Shown: positions 19,679 through 27,496 of the stretch, piece after piece | Numbering within the stretch: the stretch's first letter is position 1 | How the letters are laid out: the number at the start of each line of letters is the position of its first letter | Made by a program: the position numbers and the translations under genes | The notes under the pieces: model-generated | Seen by the model: the letters and a program-made list of their open reading frames with translations, nothing else | What the model was told of the DNA's origin: nothing | Database searches by the model: none | Source of the DNA: Cohnella sp. GbtcB17 | Lineage (GTDB): Bacteria > Bacillota > Bacilli > Paenibacillales > Paenibacillaceae | Direction of reading: 5' to 3' | Length of the DNA stretch: 64,000 nt | NCBI RefSeq assembly: GCF_019091135.1 | Contig: NZ_JAGXJW010000023.1 | Span: 46,300-110,299 of the forward strand

Positions 19679-20476
19679 TCAAACGCGATGCAGTCGCCGA
19701 TGGGCGGACGGCGTCATCCCCAGCTTTGCGCTGAATACGCGGCTCAGATAAAAGCCGTTCTCGTAGCCGCACTGCTGTGCGATCCAGTCGAGGGGCTGCG
19801 TCGTCTCCTCCAGCAGCCGGCAGGCACGTCCGAGCCGCAAACCGGTCACGAACTCGGTCGGCGTCGTCCGGTAGGCTGCGCGGAAGCGCCGTGTCAGCTG
19901 CACCGGACTGATGCCGAGCGCATCCGAGAGCTCGCGCATGGCGAGCGGCTCGTAGGCACGCTCGAGCAGCCATCTGCGCGCTTCAACCATCTCGGACGCG
20001 GGCGCGTCCGCCGCCGATCGCGAGGCCGATTCGGCGCGGCTTCGCTCGATTTCCATCAAGCGCCACAAATCCTCGATCATATGCTTCATCCGTCCGAACG
20101 CAGGCTCTTGCCGGATCGCGCCTCCGATTTCCTTCATGTACCGGAAGGTCGACATGAGGCGCTCCGCGTCGCGGACCGTCCACATCCCGCCAAGCGCGTC
20201 CGACTCTTCAGCATCCGGCGCAAGCGCCCAATCGAATTTGACGAGATGGAATGTCAGCGGCGACAGCGTCCGGCGATGAAAAACGATGCCGGGCGGGCAT
20301 ACGACGAGATCGCCGAATCCCGCTTCGCCTGCTAGCGCGCCGATCCGATATTCGAACCGTCCGCGCTCGACCGCGAACATGGTCCATGCCGATTCCGTAT
20401 CGTGCGCCAATTGGAATTGCTCTTTTTTGATCCAATACATGTAAGCCACAGGGCGCAACGACCAATCGTGCCTCAT
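19679..20476 (-). CDS. AraC-family transcriptional regulator
   Basis: A 265-residue regulator. It has an N-terminal AraC-binding cupin (residues about 15-150) and a C-terminal double helix-turn-helix (about 165-262, with LGISPVQLTRRFRAAYRTTP and NGFYLSRVFSAKLGMTPSAHRR). It is divergent from the FAD-dependent oxidoreductase gene at 20605 across 128 bases and probably controls it. No catalytic or receiver domain is present. Confidence 0.9.
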   Translation of the reverse strand: MRHDWSLRPVAYMYWIKKEQFQLAHDTESAWTMFAVERGRFEYRIGALAGEAGFGDLVVCPPGIVFHRRTLSPLTFHLVKFDWALAPDAEESDALGGMWTVRDAERLMSTFRYMKEIGGAIRQEPAFGRMKHMIEDLWRLMEIERSRAESASRSAADAPASEMVEARRWLLERAYEPLAMRELSDALGISPVQLTRRFRAAYRTTPTEFVTGLRLGRACRLLEETTQPLDWIAQQCGYENGFYLSRVFSAKLGMTPSAHRRLHRV

Positions 20477-20604
20477 AAGGGTGACGCTCCCAACTAAAAT
20501 GAAATATCAGATATGCTTATCGTAATGTGGTGCATGTTATTTGGCAAGTGTGAGGTTTATGATGAAACAGAGGATAAGTAGGGATTCGGAAGGGAGAACG
20601 GGAT

Positions 20605-22854
20605 ATGCGCAGCGAAATCGTAAAAACGGATATTACCGTCGTCGGAGGCGGGCTTGCGGGCGTTAACGCGGCGATCGCGGCTGCACGGCTGGGGCGGACC
20701 GTCGCGCTCGTCAACAATCGTCCGGTTCTCGGCGGCAATTCAAGCAGCGAGGTGCGCGTCTGGGTGTGCGGGGCGACCGCACACGGCACTCAGCGCTACG
20801 CGAGAGAGACCGGCATCATGGGCGAGCTGTTCGTCGAAAACCAGTTTCGCAACAAGGATGGCAACCCGTACTTCTGGGATATGGTCGTGCTTGAGGCCGT
20901 GAAGGCGGAGCCGAATATTCAACTGTTCCTGAACACGGATGTGCATGAGGTCGAAGCGGACGGAGAAACGAACGACCGCACGATTCGGGCGGCGATCGGC
21001 TGGATGATGGGCTCGGAGCGGCGCATTCGCTTCGAGAGCGCGGTGTATCTCGACTGCACCGGGGACGGGCTGGTCGGCTTCCTGGCAGGCGCCCAGTATC
21101 GGCTGGGACGCGAGGCTAGAGAGGAGTTCGACGAAGAATGGGCGCCCGAGGTCGCCGACGACATCACCCTCGGCAGCACGCTGCTCTTCTATACGAAGGA
21201 CGCCGGGCATCCGGTCAAGTATACGCCGCCGCGGATGGCGATCGACGTGACGAAGACGACGATACCCGAGCGGCGCATCATTCGGAGCGGGGATAACGGC
21301 TGTGCGTATTGGTGGATCGAATGGGGCGGCGAGCACGACACCGTTCACGACAACGAGCGGATTCGCGACGAGCTTTGGTCGGTCATCTACGGCATCTGGG
21401 ATTATATTAAAAATTCCGGGAAGTTCGACGCGGACAACATGACGCTGGAATGGGTCGGCTCTCTGCCGGGCAAGCGCGAATACCGCCGGTTCGTCGGCGA
21501 CTACGTGCTGAACCAGAACGACATTCTGGCGCAGCGGGAATTCGACGACCGCGTCGCGTTCGGCGGCTGGTCGATCGATCTTCACCCGCGGCAGGGCGTG
21601 TACGCGACCGAGTCGGGCTCGAAGCATCTGTTCTCGGACGGCGTTTATCACATTCCGTTCCGTTCGCTCTATTCGGCGAACGTGAACAATATGCTGATGG
21701 CCGGCCGCGACATCAGCGCATCGCACGTCGCATTTGGCACGACTCGCGTCATGGCGACCTGTGCTGTCATCGGCGAAGCCGCAGGCACTGGCGCGGCGCT
21801 GTGCGTCGCCAAAGGCATTACGCCGCGCGAGCTTCACGGCAATCACCTGCGCGAGCTGCAGCAGACGCTGCTGCGCCAGGACGCCTCGATCATCGGGCTG
21901 CGCGGCGACGACGAGGCCGATCTGGCGCGCCGCGCGCGTATCTCGGCTTCAAGCGAGCGCAGCCGCCTCGGCATCGAGCAGCCCGCGTACGCAATCGCGC
22001 TCGAGACCGACATCGGCATCACCGTGCCGGTCGATCCAAAGCTTGACGGCATCGAGCTGCTCGTAGACGCCGCGTCGCAGACGGCGCTTGTCGTCGAGCT
22101 ATGGGACACCGGCCGGCCGGAGAACTACGTGCCGCATGCCAAGCTTGCGGAAGCGTCGGTCGACTTGTCCGCCGGCAGCCTGCAATGGGCGAAGCTTGAC
22201 TTGAGCTGGACGCCGGAGACGGCTTGCAACGCCTTTCTCGTCGTCAAGGCGAACGAGGCGCTCTCGCTGCATATCGCGGACCGACCGAGCTCGGGCGTGC
22301 TCGCTTATCGGAAGAGCGATCTGGCCCGCGTCTCGCGGCCGAACGAAGAACGTCAGCAAGGGCAGCCGCTTGTCGAATGGAGCAAACACGAATTCGACCA
22401 TGCCGTGCCATGCCTTCGCTTGACGGCTTCTACCGATGCCTTCGCCGCCAGCAAGGCGACCGACGGATATCTCCGTCCGTACGGCGGGCCGCATCTGTGG
22501 TCCTCCGAGCGGATGTCGGAAGATCGTCCGGAATGGCTGGAACTCGCATGGAGCGAGCCGACGCCGATCCGCGAGCTTCATCTCGTCTTTAACGACGACG
22601 TCAACGACGACTTGATCAATCTGCACCACCATATCACGTCCTACGAGACGATGCCGACGCTCGTCAAAGATTACCGCGTCGAGGCCCTTCAGAACGGGGC
22701 GTGGGTGACGGTCGCCGAAGGACGAGGCAACTACAAACGCAAAAACGTCCATCGCCTCGACGCTCCGATACGTACGGACCGCCTGCGCATCGTCGTCGAA
22801 GCGACGAATGGCACCGAGTATGCGGAGATCGTCGAAGTGCGAGTTTACGGCTAA
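20605..22854 (+). CDS. FAD-dependent oxidoreductase with C-terminal discoidin-like domain
   Basis: A 749-residue protein. Residues 8-40 carry the dinucleotide-binding VVGGGLAGVNAAIAAARLG and an acid-replacing NNRPVLGGNSSSEVR. The flavin domain (FAD_oxidored type) runs to about residue 435 and ends with AGRDISASHVAFGTTRVMATCAVIGEAAG. Residues about 600-749 look like an F5/8-type C beta-sandwich (YLRPYGG, WLELAWSEP, YAEIVEVRVYG). There is no signal peptide, so the sandwich works in the cytoplasm, perhaps for substrate positioning. Family members are usually found in carbohydrate loci, substrate unknown. The adjacent AraC regulator suggests induction by a sugar. Confidence 0.85.
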   Translation: MRSEIVKTDITVVGGGLAGVNAAIAAARLGRTVALVNNRPVLGGNSSSEVRVWVCGATAHGTQRYARETGIMGELFVENQFRNKDGNPYFWDMVVLEAVKAEPNIQLFLNTDVHEVEADGETNDRTIRAAIGWMMGSERRIRFESAVYLDCTGDGLVGFLAGAQYRLGREAREEFDEEWAPEVADDITLGSTLLFYTKDAGHPVKYTPPRMAIDVTKTTIPERRIIRSGDNGCAYWWIEWGGEHDTVHDNERIRDELWSVIYGIWDYIKNSGKFDADNMTLEWVGSLPGKREYRRFVGDYVLNQNDILAQREFDDRVAFGGWSIDLHPRQGVYATESGSKHLFSDGVYHIPFRSLYSANVNNMLMAGRDISASHVAFGTTRVMATCAVIGEAAGTGAALCVAKGITPRELHGNHLRELQQTLLRQDASIIGLRGDDEADLARRARISASSERSRLGIEQPAYAIALETDIGITVPVDPKLDGIELLVDAASQTALVVELWDTGRPENYVPHAKLAEASVDLSAGSLQWAKLDLSWTPETACNAFLVVKANEALSLHIADRPSSGVLAYRKSDLARVSRPNEERQQGQPLVEWSKHEFDHAVPCLRLTASTDAFAASKATDGYLRPYGGPHLWSSERMSEDRPEWLELAWSEPTPIRELHLVFNDDVNDDLINLHHHITSYETMPTLVKDYRVEALQNGAWVTVAEGRGNYKRKNVHRLDAPIRTDRLRIVVEATNGTEYAEIVEVRVYG

Positions 22855-22894
22855 GTCGCCTTCCGGAGATCTGGATTTTCGCTTTCCAAATACC

Positions 22895-22938
22895 AAGACG
22901 CGGTTTTGCTTCGCTGACGCGAAGCGGACCGCGTCTTT
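22895..22938 (+). terminator. Intrinsic terminator
   Basis: AAGACGCGGT (22895-22904) pairs with ACCGCGTCTT (22928-22937). An inner GCTTCG/CGAAGC stem and a modest T-rich tail follow. It closes the FAD oxidoreductase gene. Confidence 0.7.
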
Positions 22939-23037
22939 ACCGTTTTTCTCCGGTTTGCGACAGCTCGTGATTGCTTGTTCTGTTAGTTAAGGAATAAAAT
23001 AGGAGCATCTGTTGCGAGTAAAGAGGGGGATTTTCAA

Positions 23038-23670
23038 ATGCCGTGGCCCATGGTCCACTTCGCAATATCCGAAATGCTTTTCGACGGGAACCCTACGCCT
23101 GACCTTCTACTGGGCAGCATCGCGCCGGACGCCGTTCATGTGAGGGGGCAAATCTCGCGAGAAGAAAAAGGCGCCACGCACCTCGTCCGAAACGGGCTGC
23201 TTCCCGATAAAGTACGGATCGTTCGCCAATTTATCGCTTACTCGTCCATGCGTCCCGAGCCGGCTTGGAAGGACTTCGTGCTGGGCTATTTCTCGCATAT
23301 TTATACGGATGTGAGCTGGACGAATACTTTGTACGCCGACTTTGAACGTGAATGTGCCGGAGCAGAAGCAGGGGCTGGTGAAGGAAACCTCCGACGCATC
23401 TACAACGAAGAAGTCAGTCAGATCGAATTCGAGATTCAAAGAACGAGGGACGCTAGGATTATGCTTGAGAGACTTTCCACAGCAACAGGGTTTGCCTTGA
23501 AGCCCCTGGTGACAAGGGAAGAGGTCGTCGCTTATGGCCGCCAAAAATCGGAATGGCTGAACGACCCCAGCCAAGAACCCCGCATTCAACCGATTTACTT
23601 CACCGTCCAGAAGGTGAATTCATTCATTAAAGAAACCGCGGCAGAAATGAAAGAACTGTTCCTCGCTTGA
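23038..23670 (+). CDS. Zinc-dependent phospholipase C-like protein
   Basis: A 210-residue helical protein with the bacterial zinc-dependent PLC pattern: PMVHFAISEML at the N-terminus, LLGSIAPDAVHV, and LGYFSHIYTDVSW, which supplies the metal-binding H and D residues. No signal peptide is seen, so it is more like the intracellular Zn_dep_PLPC proteins of unknown substrate than secreted phospholipase C. A GAGGGG site lies upstream. It stands alone, convergent with the GntR gene 3 bases away. Confidence 0.75.
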   Translation: MPWPMVHFAISEMLFDGNPTPDLLLGSIAPDAVHVRGQISREEKGATHLVRNGLLPDKVRIVRQFIAYSSMRPEPAWKDFVLGYFSHIYTDVSWTNTLYADFERECAGAEAGAGEGNLRRIYNEEVSQIEFEIQRTRDARIMLERLSTATGFALKPLVTREEVVAYGRQKSEWLNDPSQEPRIQPIYFTVQKVNSFIKETAAEMKELFLA

Positions 23671-23673
23671 CGT

Positions 23674-24042
23674 TTATTCATAAACGTCCTTCAAAAGCGC
23701 AACGACTTCCTCGAAGGTGAGACCGAACGACTTGTAGTAGGCAACATCGATTGCCATTTGCCTTAATACCATATCGTTGCGCAAGCGGCGCATTTCTTCA
23801 GGCGTGAATTCGGCCACAAAGCATCCTTTGCCCGTGACGGTATGAATCAAGCGGGAGCGTTCGAGCTCCTCCCAGGCCTTTTTGACGGTGATGACGCTGA
23901 TTTGCAATTCCACCGCTGCCTGCCGAATCGGGGGCAAGCAATAGCCGCTCGGGAGCTCGCCTTTCAAGATTTGGGCGCTGATCTGGTCGAACAGCTGCTG
24001 ATAAATCGGCTTTTCGGATGCGCTCGAGATCGCTACGTTCAT
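23674..24042 (-). CDS. GntR-family regulator (YtrA/YhcF type) of the ABC exporter operon
   Basis: A 122-residue short GntR protein. The winged-helix domain (residues about 8-78, with PIYQQLFDQISAQILKGELP and ISVITVKKAWEELE) is followed only by a short helical tail, as in the YtrA subfamily. Such proteins control neighbouring ABC transporter genes. ATG 24042 is chosen because it overlaps the permease stop (TGATG) and has GGAG 5 bases upstream. It is the third gene of the minus-strand ATPase-permease-regulator operon. Confidence 0.88.
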   Translation of the reverse strand: MNVAISSASEKPIYQQLFDQISAQILKGELPSGYCLPPIRQAAVELQISVITVKKAWEELERSRLIHTVTGKGCFVAEFTPEEMRRLRNDMVLRQMAIDVAYYKSFGLTFEEVVALLKDVYE

Positions 24043-24695
24043 CATAGCTCCACTTTCTGAAATTGTCGGATCGCCATTCGGTAGGCCAGGATCGTTAAAG
24101 CGGCAAAAATTGCGATCCCCGCGACCAATACGGACGTCTGCCACGCGAGATGGCCGGTGCCGGTGTCGTTGATTACGCGAGACACGTCCGCGCTTGCGAT
24201 CCCCGCCCATTGCGTGACGGCGGCAAAGAGCATCGCGGCAGAGATAGAAGCGATTGCCGCATTTCCGTGTTTGTACGCCGTCTTATAGTATATCGGGAAA
24301 AACACGACATTAAAAATGGCCAGCATGACGAGGCACAAGCCTAAGAAGCCGAGCGTCGGGGCGAAAAAGTAATAGACGAAGTCGGGATACAACAAGCGGT
24401 TGATGGCGCCGAAGATAACCGCGAACGCGACATGCAGCAGCTCCAGGCCGACGATGACGAGCATTCTCGCTTTGACCATGTCCTTCCTGGTGACGGGCAT
24501 CATGGACGTGAACAACAAATCGTTCTGCGAGCGAAAGCTGGCAAACACGTTGGGAATCGTAATCCAGCAAAAGTACAGCAGGACAAGGAAATAGATCCAG
24601 CCGGGAACGAGCATCAAGGCGCCTGTGAGCACGGGCATCGCCAGAAACCACGGATTTACGCCCAGTTTGAAGTCTTTGAGCAACAAGTTATACAT
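24042..24695 (-). CDS. ABC-2 type transporter permease
   Basis: A 217-residue membrane protein with about six hydrophobic segments and an N-terminal MYNLLLKDFKLGV typical of the ABC2_membrane_2 group. It overlaps the ATPase gene by 8 bases and the GntR gene by one base. It pairs with the ATPase at 24688 as an export system, for example for a drug, peptide or lipid; the substrate is unknown. Confidence 0.88.
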   Translation of the reverse strand: MYNLLLKDFKLGVNPWFLAMPVLTGALMLVPGWIYFLVLLYFCWITIPNVFASFRSQNDLLFTSMMPVTRKDMVKARMLVIVGLELLHVAFAVIFGAINRLLYPDFVYYFFAPTLGFLGLCLVMLAIFNVVFFPIYYKTAYKHGNAAIASISAAMLFAAVTQWAGIASADVSRVINDTGTGHLAWQTSVLVAGIAIFAALTILAYRMAIRQFQKVEL

Positions 24696-25542
24696 GCGCT
24701 TCCTCCTTTTTGGCGTAGTACACCATGATTTCCTCCAGGCTCGGCAAGGCGGACCGGATGCCGGAGTCCGGGTCGAAGTCCTTCGCGCGAATCAAGCCGG
24801 TAAAGCCGAAGGAATTGACTCTGTAGGAGATAAGCTTGCTTCTGACTTGGTCGAGCTCGCTCTCCTTGCCGTTCAGCAAACGGTAGGACGCCTTGAATTC
24901 CTCTTTGTCGGCGCTGTCGATAATTTGCCCGTTGTCGATGTACGTGATGAAGTCCGCGCACTTCTCCAGGTCCGACGTGATATGCGTGGAGAAAAGAATG
25001 CTGATCTCGCCGCCCGCGACGAGCGATTGGAAAATATCCAGCAGATCGTCACGCGCGACCGGATCGAGTCCGCTCGTCGGTTCGTCGAGTACGAGCAGCT
25101 TCGCGCCGTGCGAGAGGGCGACGGCCAGGTTGTATTTGACCTTCATGCCGGTCGACAATTCGGCGATTTTTTTATTTTCGTCCAGCTTGAATCGTTTTAA
25201 ATAGGCGTAGTAGGTTTCATCGTCCCAATTTTTATAAAACGTTTTGATCACTTCGGTCAACTTGCTGATCTTGCTGCGGGTATAAAAATCGACATCGCCG
25301 AATGCGCAGCCGATCGCCTGCTTGAGCTCCAGCTCGTGATCCGCCATCCGCTTGCCTAGAATTCGCACATCGCCGCTGTCCAGCCGGGTCATGTTCAGGA
25401 TCGATTTGATCGTCGTCGTTTTCCCTGCGCCGTTCGCGCCGATAAAGCCCATAATGTAGCCCTTTTCGAGTTGAAACGAGACATTTTTCAGCTGGAAGCG
25501 GTCAAATTTCTTATTCACGTTCTGAACGTCCAACGCCAGCAT
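24688..25542 (-). CDS. ABC transporter ATP-binding protein
   Basis: A 284-residue ATPase. Walker A is GANGAGKTT, the signature ELSTGMKVKYNLA (a relaxed STGM form of LSGGQ) and Walker B LLVLDEPTSGLD. The YtrB/YhcH-like C-terminal extension covers about 80 residues. ATG 25542 has AAGGAGG 6 bases upstream; the longer frame is not needed. It is the first gene of the operon with the permease and the GntR regulator. Confidence 0.93.
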   Translation of the reverse strand: MLALDVQNVNKKFDRFQLKNVSFQLEKGYIMGFIGANGAGKTTTIKSILNMTRLDSGDVRILGKRMADHELELKQAIGCAFGDVDFYTRSKISKLTEVIKTFYKNWDDETYYAYLKRFKLDENKKIAELSTGMKVKYNLAVALSHGAKLLVLDEPTSGLDPVARDDLLDIFQSLVAGGEISILFSTHITSDLEKCADFITYIDNGQIIDSADKEEFKASYRLLNGKESELDQVRSKLISYRVNSFGFTGLIRAKDFDPDSGIRSALPSLEEIMVYYAKKEEAHV

Positions 25543-25568
25543 AACAAGCCTCCTTCGGGTGAATTGTG

Positions 25569-25590
25569 TATATCGTGCATGCACAATATA
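25569..25590. promoter_or_regulatory. 22-bp near-perfect palindrome, candidate GntR operator
   Basis: TATAT-C-GTGCATGCAC-A-ATATA is symmetric except for one base pair and is centred on GTGCATGCAC. It sits 27 bases upstream of the ABC ATPase start, where a self-regulating YtrA-type GntR would bind. Confidence 0.6.
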
Positions 25591-25680
25591 TCATCCGAGC
25601 AAACGCGCCGTCAAACGAAAACCCGCTGACTTATATAAAAATGCCCTACTAAAAATTGAGGATGGACCATTGGACGCTGG

Positions 25681-25719
25681 AAAGACGCCTCCCATAATGA
25701 GATCAAAGGAGGCGTTTTT
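25681..25719 (+). promoter_or_regulatory. Terminator-like hairpin that includes the ribosome site of the creatininase-like gene
   Basis: AAAGACGCCTCC (25681-25692) can pair with GGAGGCGTTTTT (25708-25719) through 12 pairs including one G-U. The 3' arm holds the Shine-Dalgarno AAAGGAGG and the T-run, immediately before ATG 25720. It could act as an attenuator or a translational lock. Confidence 0.55.
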
Positions 25720-26469
25720 ATGCTGACCGTCTATCATACGAAAAAGGATTTCGAGGCGTCGGATTGCCGGATCGCGGTGCTTCCGGTCGGCGCTACCGAA
25801 CAGCACGGCAGTCATCTGCCGGTCGGTACGGATACGATTTTCGCGGAACGCTACGCGCAAAAATTGGCAGAGGCGCTGGACGCTTATTTGCTGCCGCCGC
25901 TCGCGATCTCCTCGTCCATCGAGCATCGGAACGCCAAAGGAACGGTCTACCTCAAGTCGGACACGCTCGCGCTCGTGCTCCGGGATATCGCCGAGTCGCT
26001 GCGGTTCTCCGGCTTTGACAAGCTGGTCATCGCGAACTTTCACGGCGGCAACTGGATCATCAAGCCTACGGTGCGAAACTTGAATCGGGAGCTCGCAAAT
26101 TTCCGGACGATTCTGCTGTATGCGGGCGACGTGGCGAGGCCGAGATACGGCGAAATTTTTAACCATGTCCACAACGACATTCACGCCGGAGAGATGGAAA
26201 CCTCGCTGATGCTCCACCTTCATCCGGAATACGTGGGGGACATCAAGCGGCAGCACGATCCGGCATTCGCGCCACAGGCGTTTATGGATTACTTCGATGT
26301 CGGCGATATTACGCCCGACGGCTATTGGGGATTCCCGGAGGATGCGACCGCGGAGAAAGGGAGCCTGGTGCTGGCGCTCATGCTGGAGGAAGGGCTCAAG
26401 TATCTCGAAGAGATCGAACGTGTCGCGGAACAAGTCAAGGCCAAGGCGGCCCGCGAGGCCCAGGAATGA
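25720..26469 (+). CDS. Creatininase-family amidohydrolase-like protein
   Basis: A 249-residue protein of the creatininase/creatinine amidohydrolase fold. The metal-binding motifs are present in order: LPVGATEQHGSHLPVGTD (Glu, His and Asp ligands), NFHGGN and HAGEMETS. Family members hydrolyse cyclic amides such as creatinine or formamidopyrimidines, or serve in cofactor maturation, so the substrate is not predictable here. The last 4 bases overlap the next gene (ATGA). Translation start lies directly after a hairpin that contains its ribosome site. Confidence 0.85.
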   Translation: MLTVYHTKKDFEASDCRIAVLPVGATEQHGSHLPVGTDTIFAERYAQKLAEALDAYLLPPLAISSSIEHRNAKGTVYLKSDTLALVLRDIAESLRFSGFDKLVIANFHGGNWIIKPTVRNLNRELANFRTILLYAGDVARPRYGEIFNHVHNDIHAGEMETSLMLHLHPEYVGDIKRQHDPAFAPQAFMDYFDVGDITPDGYWGFPEDATAEKGSLVLALMLEEGLKYLEEIERVAEQVKAKAAREAQE

Positions 26470-27347
26470 ACGGGCTGCGAATTCGGGCACTGTCCGAAAG
26501 CGACATCCCCTTCGCGATGGACCTTAAAAATATCGCGGGCTGGAACCAGACCGAGCGGGATTGGCAGGACTATCTCCATTTCGACCGCGAAGGCTGCTTC
26601 CTGGCCGAGTTCGATGGCGAAAAGGCCGGAACCATGACGACGATTCGCTACGGCGACCGCTTCGGCTGGATCGGCATGGTGCTCGTGCATCCCGACTATC
26701 GGGGGAGAGGCATCGCGACGCAGCTGCTGCAGCTGGGCATTCGGCATCTTCGCGAGCAGGGCGTGCGATGCGTCAAGCTCGACGCCACCGCGATGGGCAA
26801 AAAAGTATACGTCCCGCTCGGCTTCGCGGAGGAGTACGACGTTTGCAGATACGAGCGGAAGGCGATGGCGTCCGCGCTGAAGACGACCGGCGATGCCGCG
26901 TTGCCATACCGGGGCGAGATCCGGTCGGTAACGGAAGCGGACTTGGAAGAAATCGCGGTTTTCGACGCGGCGATATTCGGCGCGAATCGGAAAGCCGTCC
27001 TCGAGCGATTGCGAGTGCGGGAACCTAAATACGCCTTCGTAACGCGGGACTATCGTGGCATAACGGGATATTTGATGGCCCATCAGGGTTACGAGGCGGT
27101 TCAGATCGGACCATGGGCGGCAAAGGACGACCGCGCGGCGGAATCGCTGCTGGCGGTCCTGCTGGCCGAAGTCGGGACTGGCAGCGTCTTTTTCGATCTG
27201 CCATGTCCGAACGTCGGAGGCATTAGGCTGGCGGAAAAAGCCGGTTTTCGCGTCCAGCGCATGTTTTGCCGGATGTATCTGGGAGACAACGCGTATCCTG
27301 GCTCGCCGAAGCTCGTCTTCGGCACGTCAGGCGCTGAAAAAGGCTGA
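26466..27347 (+). CDS. GNAT-family N-acetyltransferase, two-domain
   Basis: A 293-residue protein. The N-terminal GNAT domain (residues about 5-140) shows the acetyl-CoA loop as VHPDYRGRGIATQLL. A second, YitH/DUF1248-like acyltransferase domain (about 150-285) has the typical MAHQGYEAVQIGPWAA. ATG 26466 overlaps the creatininase stop, so the pair is translationally coupled. The long open frame upstream is inside the previous gene. Substrate unknown; coupling to a creatininase-like hydrolase hints at modification of an amine released by that enzyme. Confidence 0.87.
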   Translation: MNGLRIRALSESDIPFAMDLKNIAGWNQTERDWQDYLHFDREGCFLAEFDGEKAGTMTTIRYGDRFGWIGMVLVHPDYRGRGIATQLLQLGIRHLREQGVRCVKLDATAMGKKVYVPLGFAEEYDVCRYERKAMASALKTTGDAALPYRGEIRSVTEADLEEIAVFDAAIFGANRKAVLERLRVREPKYAFVTRDYRGITGYLMAHQGYEAVQIGPWAAKDDRAAESLLAVLLAEVGTGSVFFDLPCPNVGGIRLAEKAGFRVQRMFCRMYLGDNAYPGSPKLVFGTSGAEKG

Positions 27348-27496
27348 TTAAGCGGCACGCCATGGCATATGGAACATGGAACATGGAACATACAGGCATC
27401 AGCTATGCTTGCCATTATTTGAGGATAGGTATCCGATCTCCGATTGATTACGATAGAGTGCGAGAGTCTATCAACGATCGGAGAGCGTGATACCTG

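Noticed and set aside
27371..27392. Short GGAACAT triplication before the SLH-GH18 gene
   Set aside because: Only three 7-base copies; no associated symmetry or promoter feature makes it more than a chance slip repeat.
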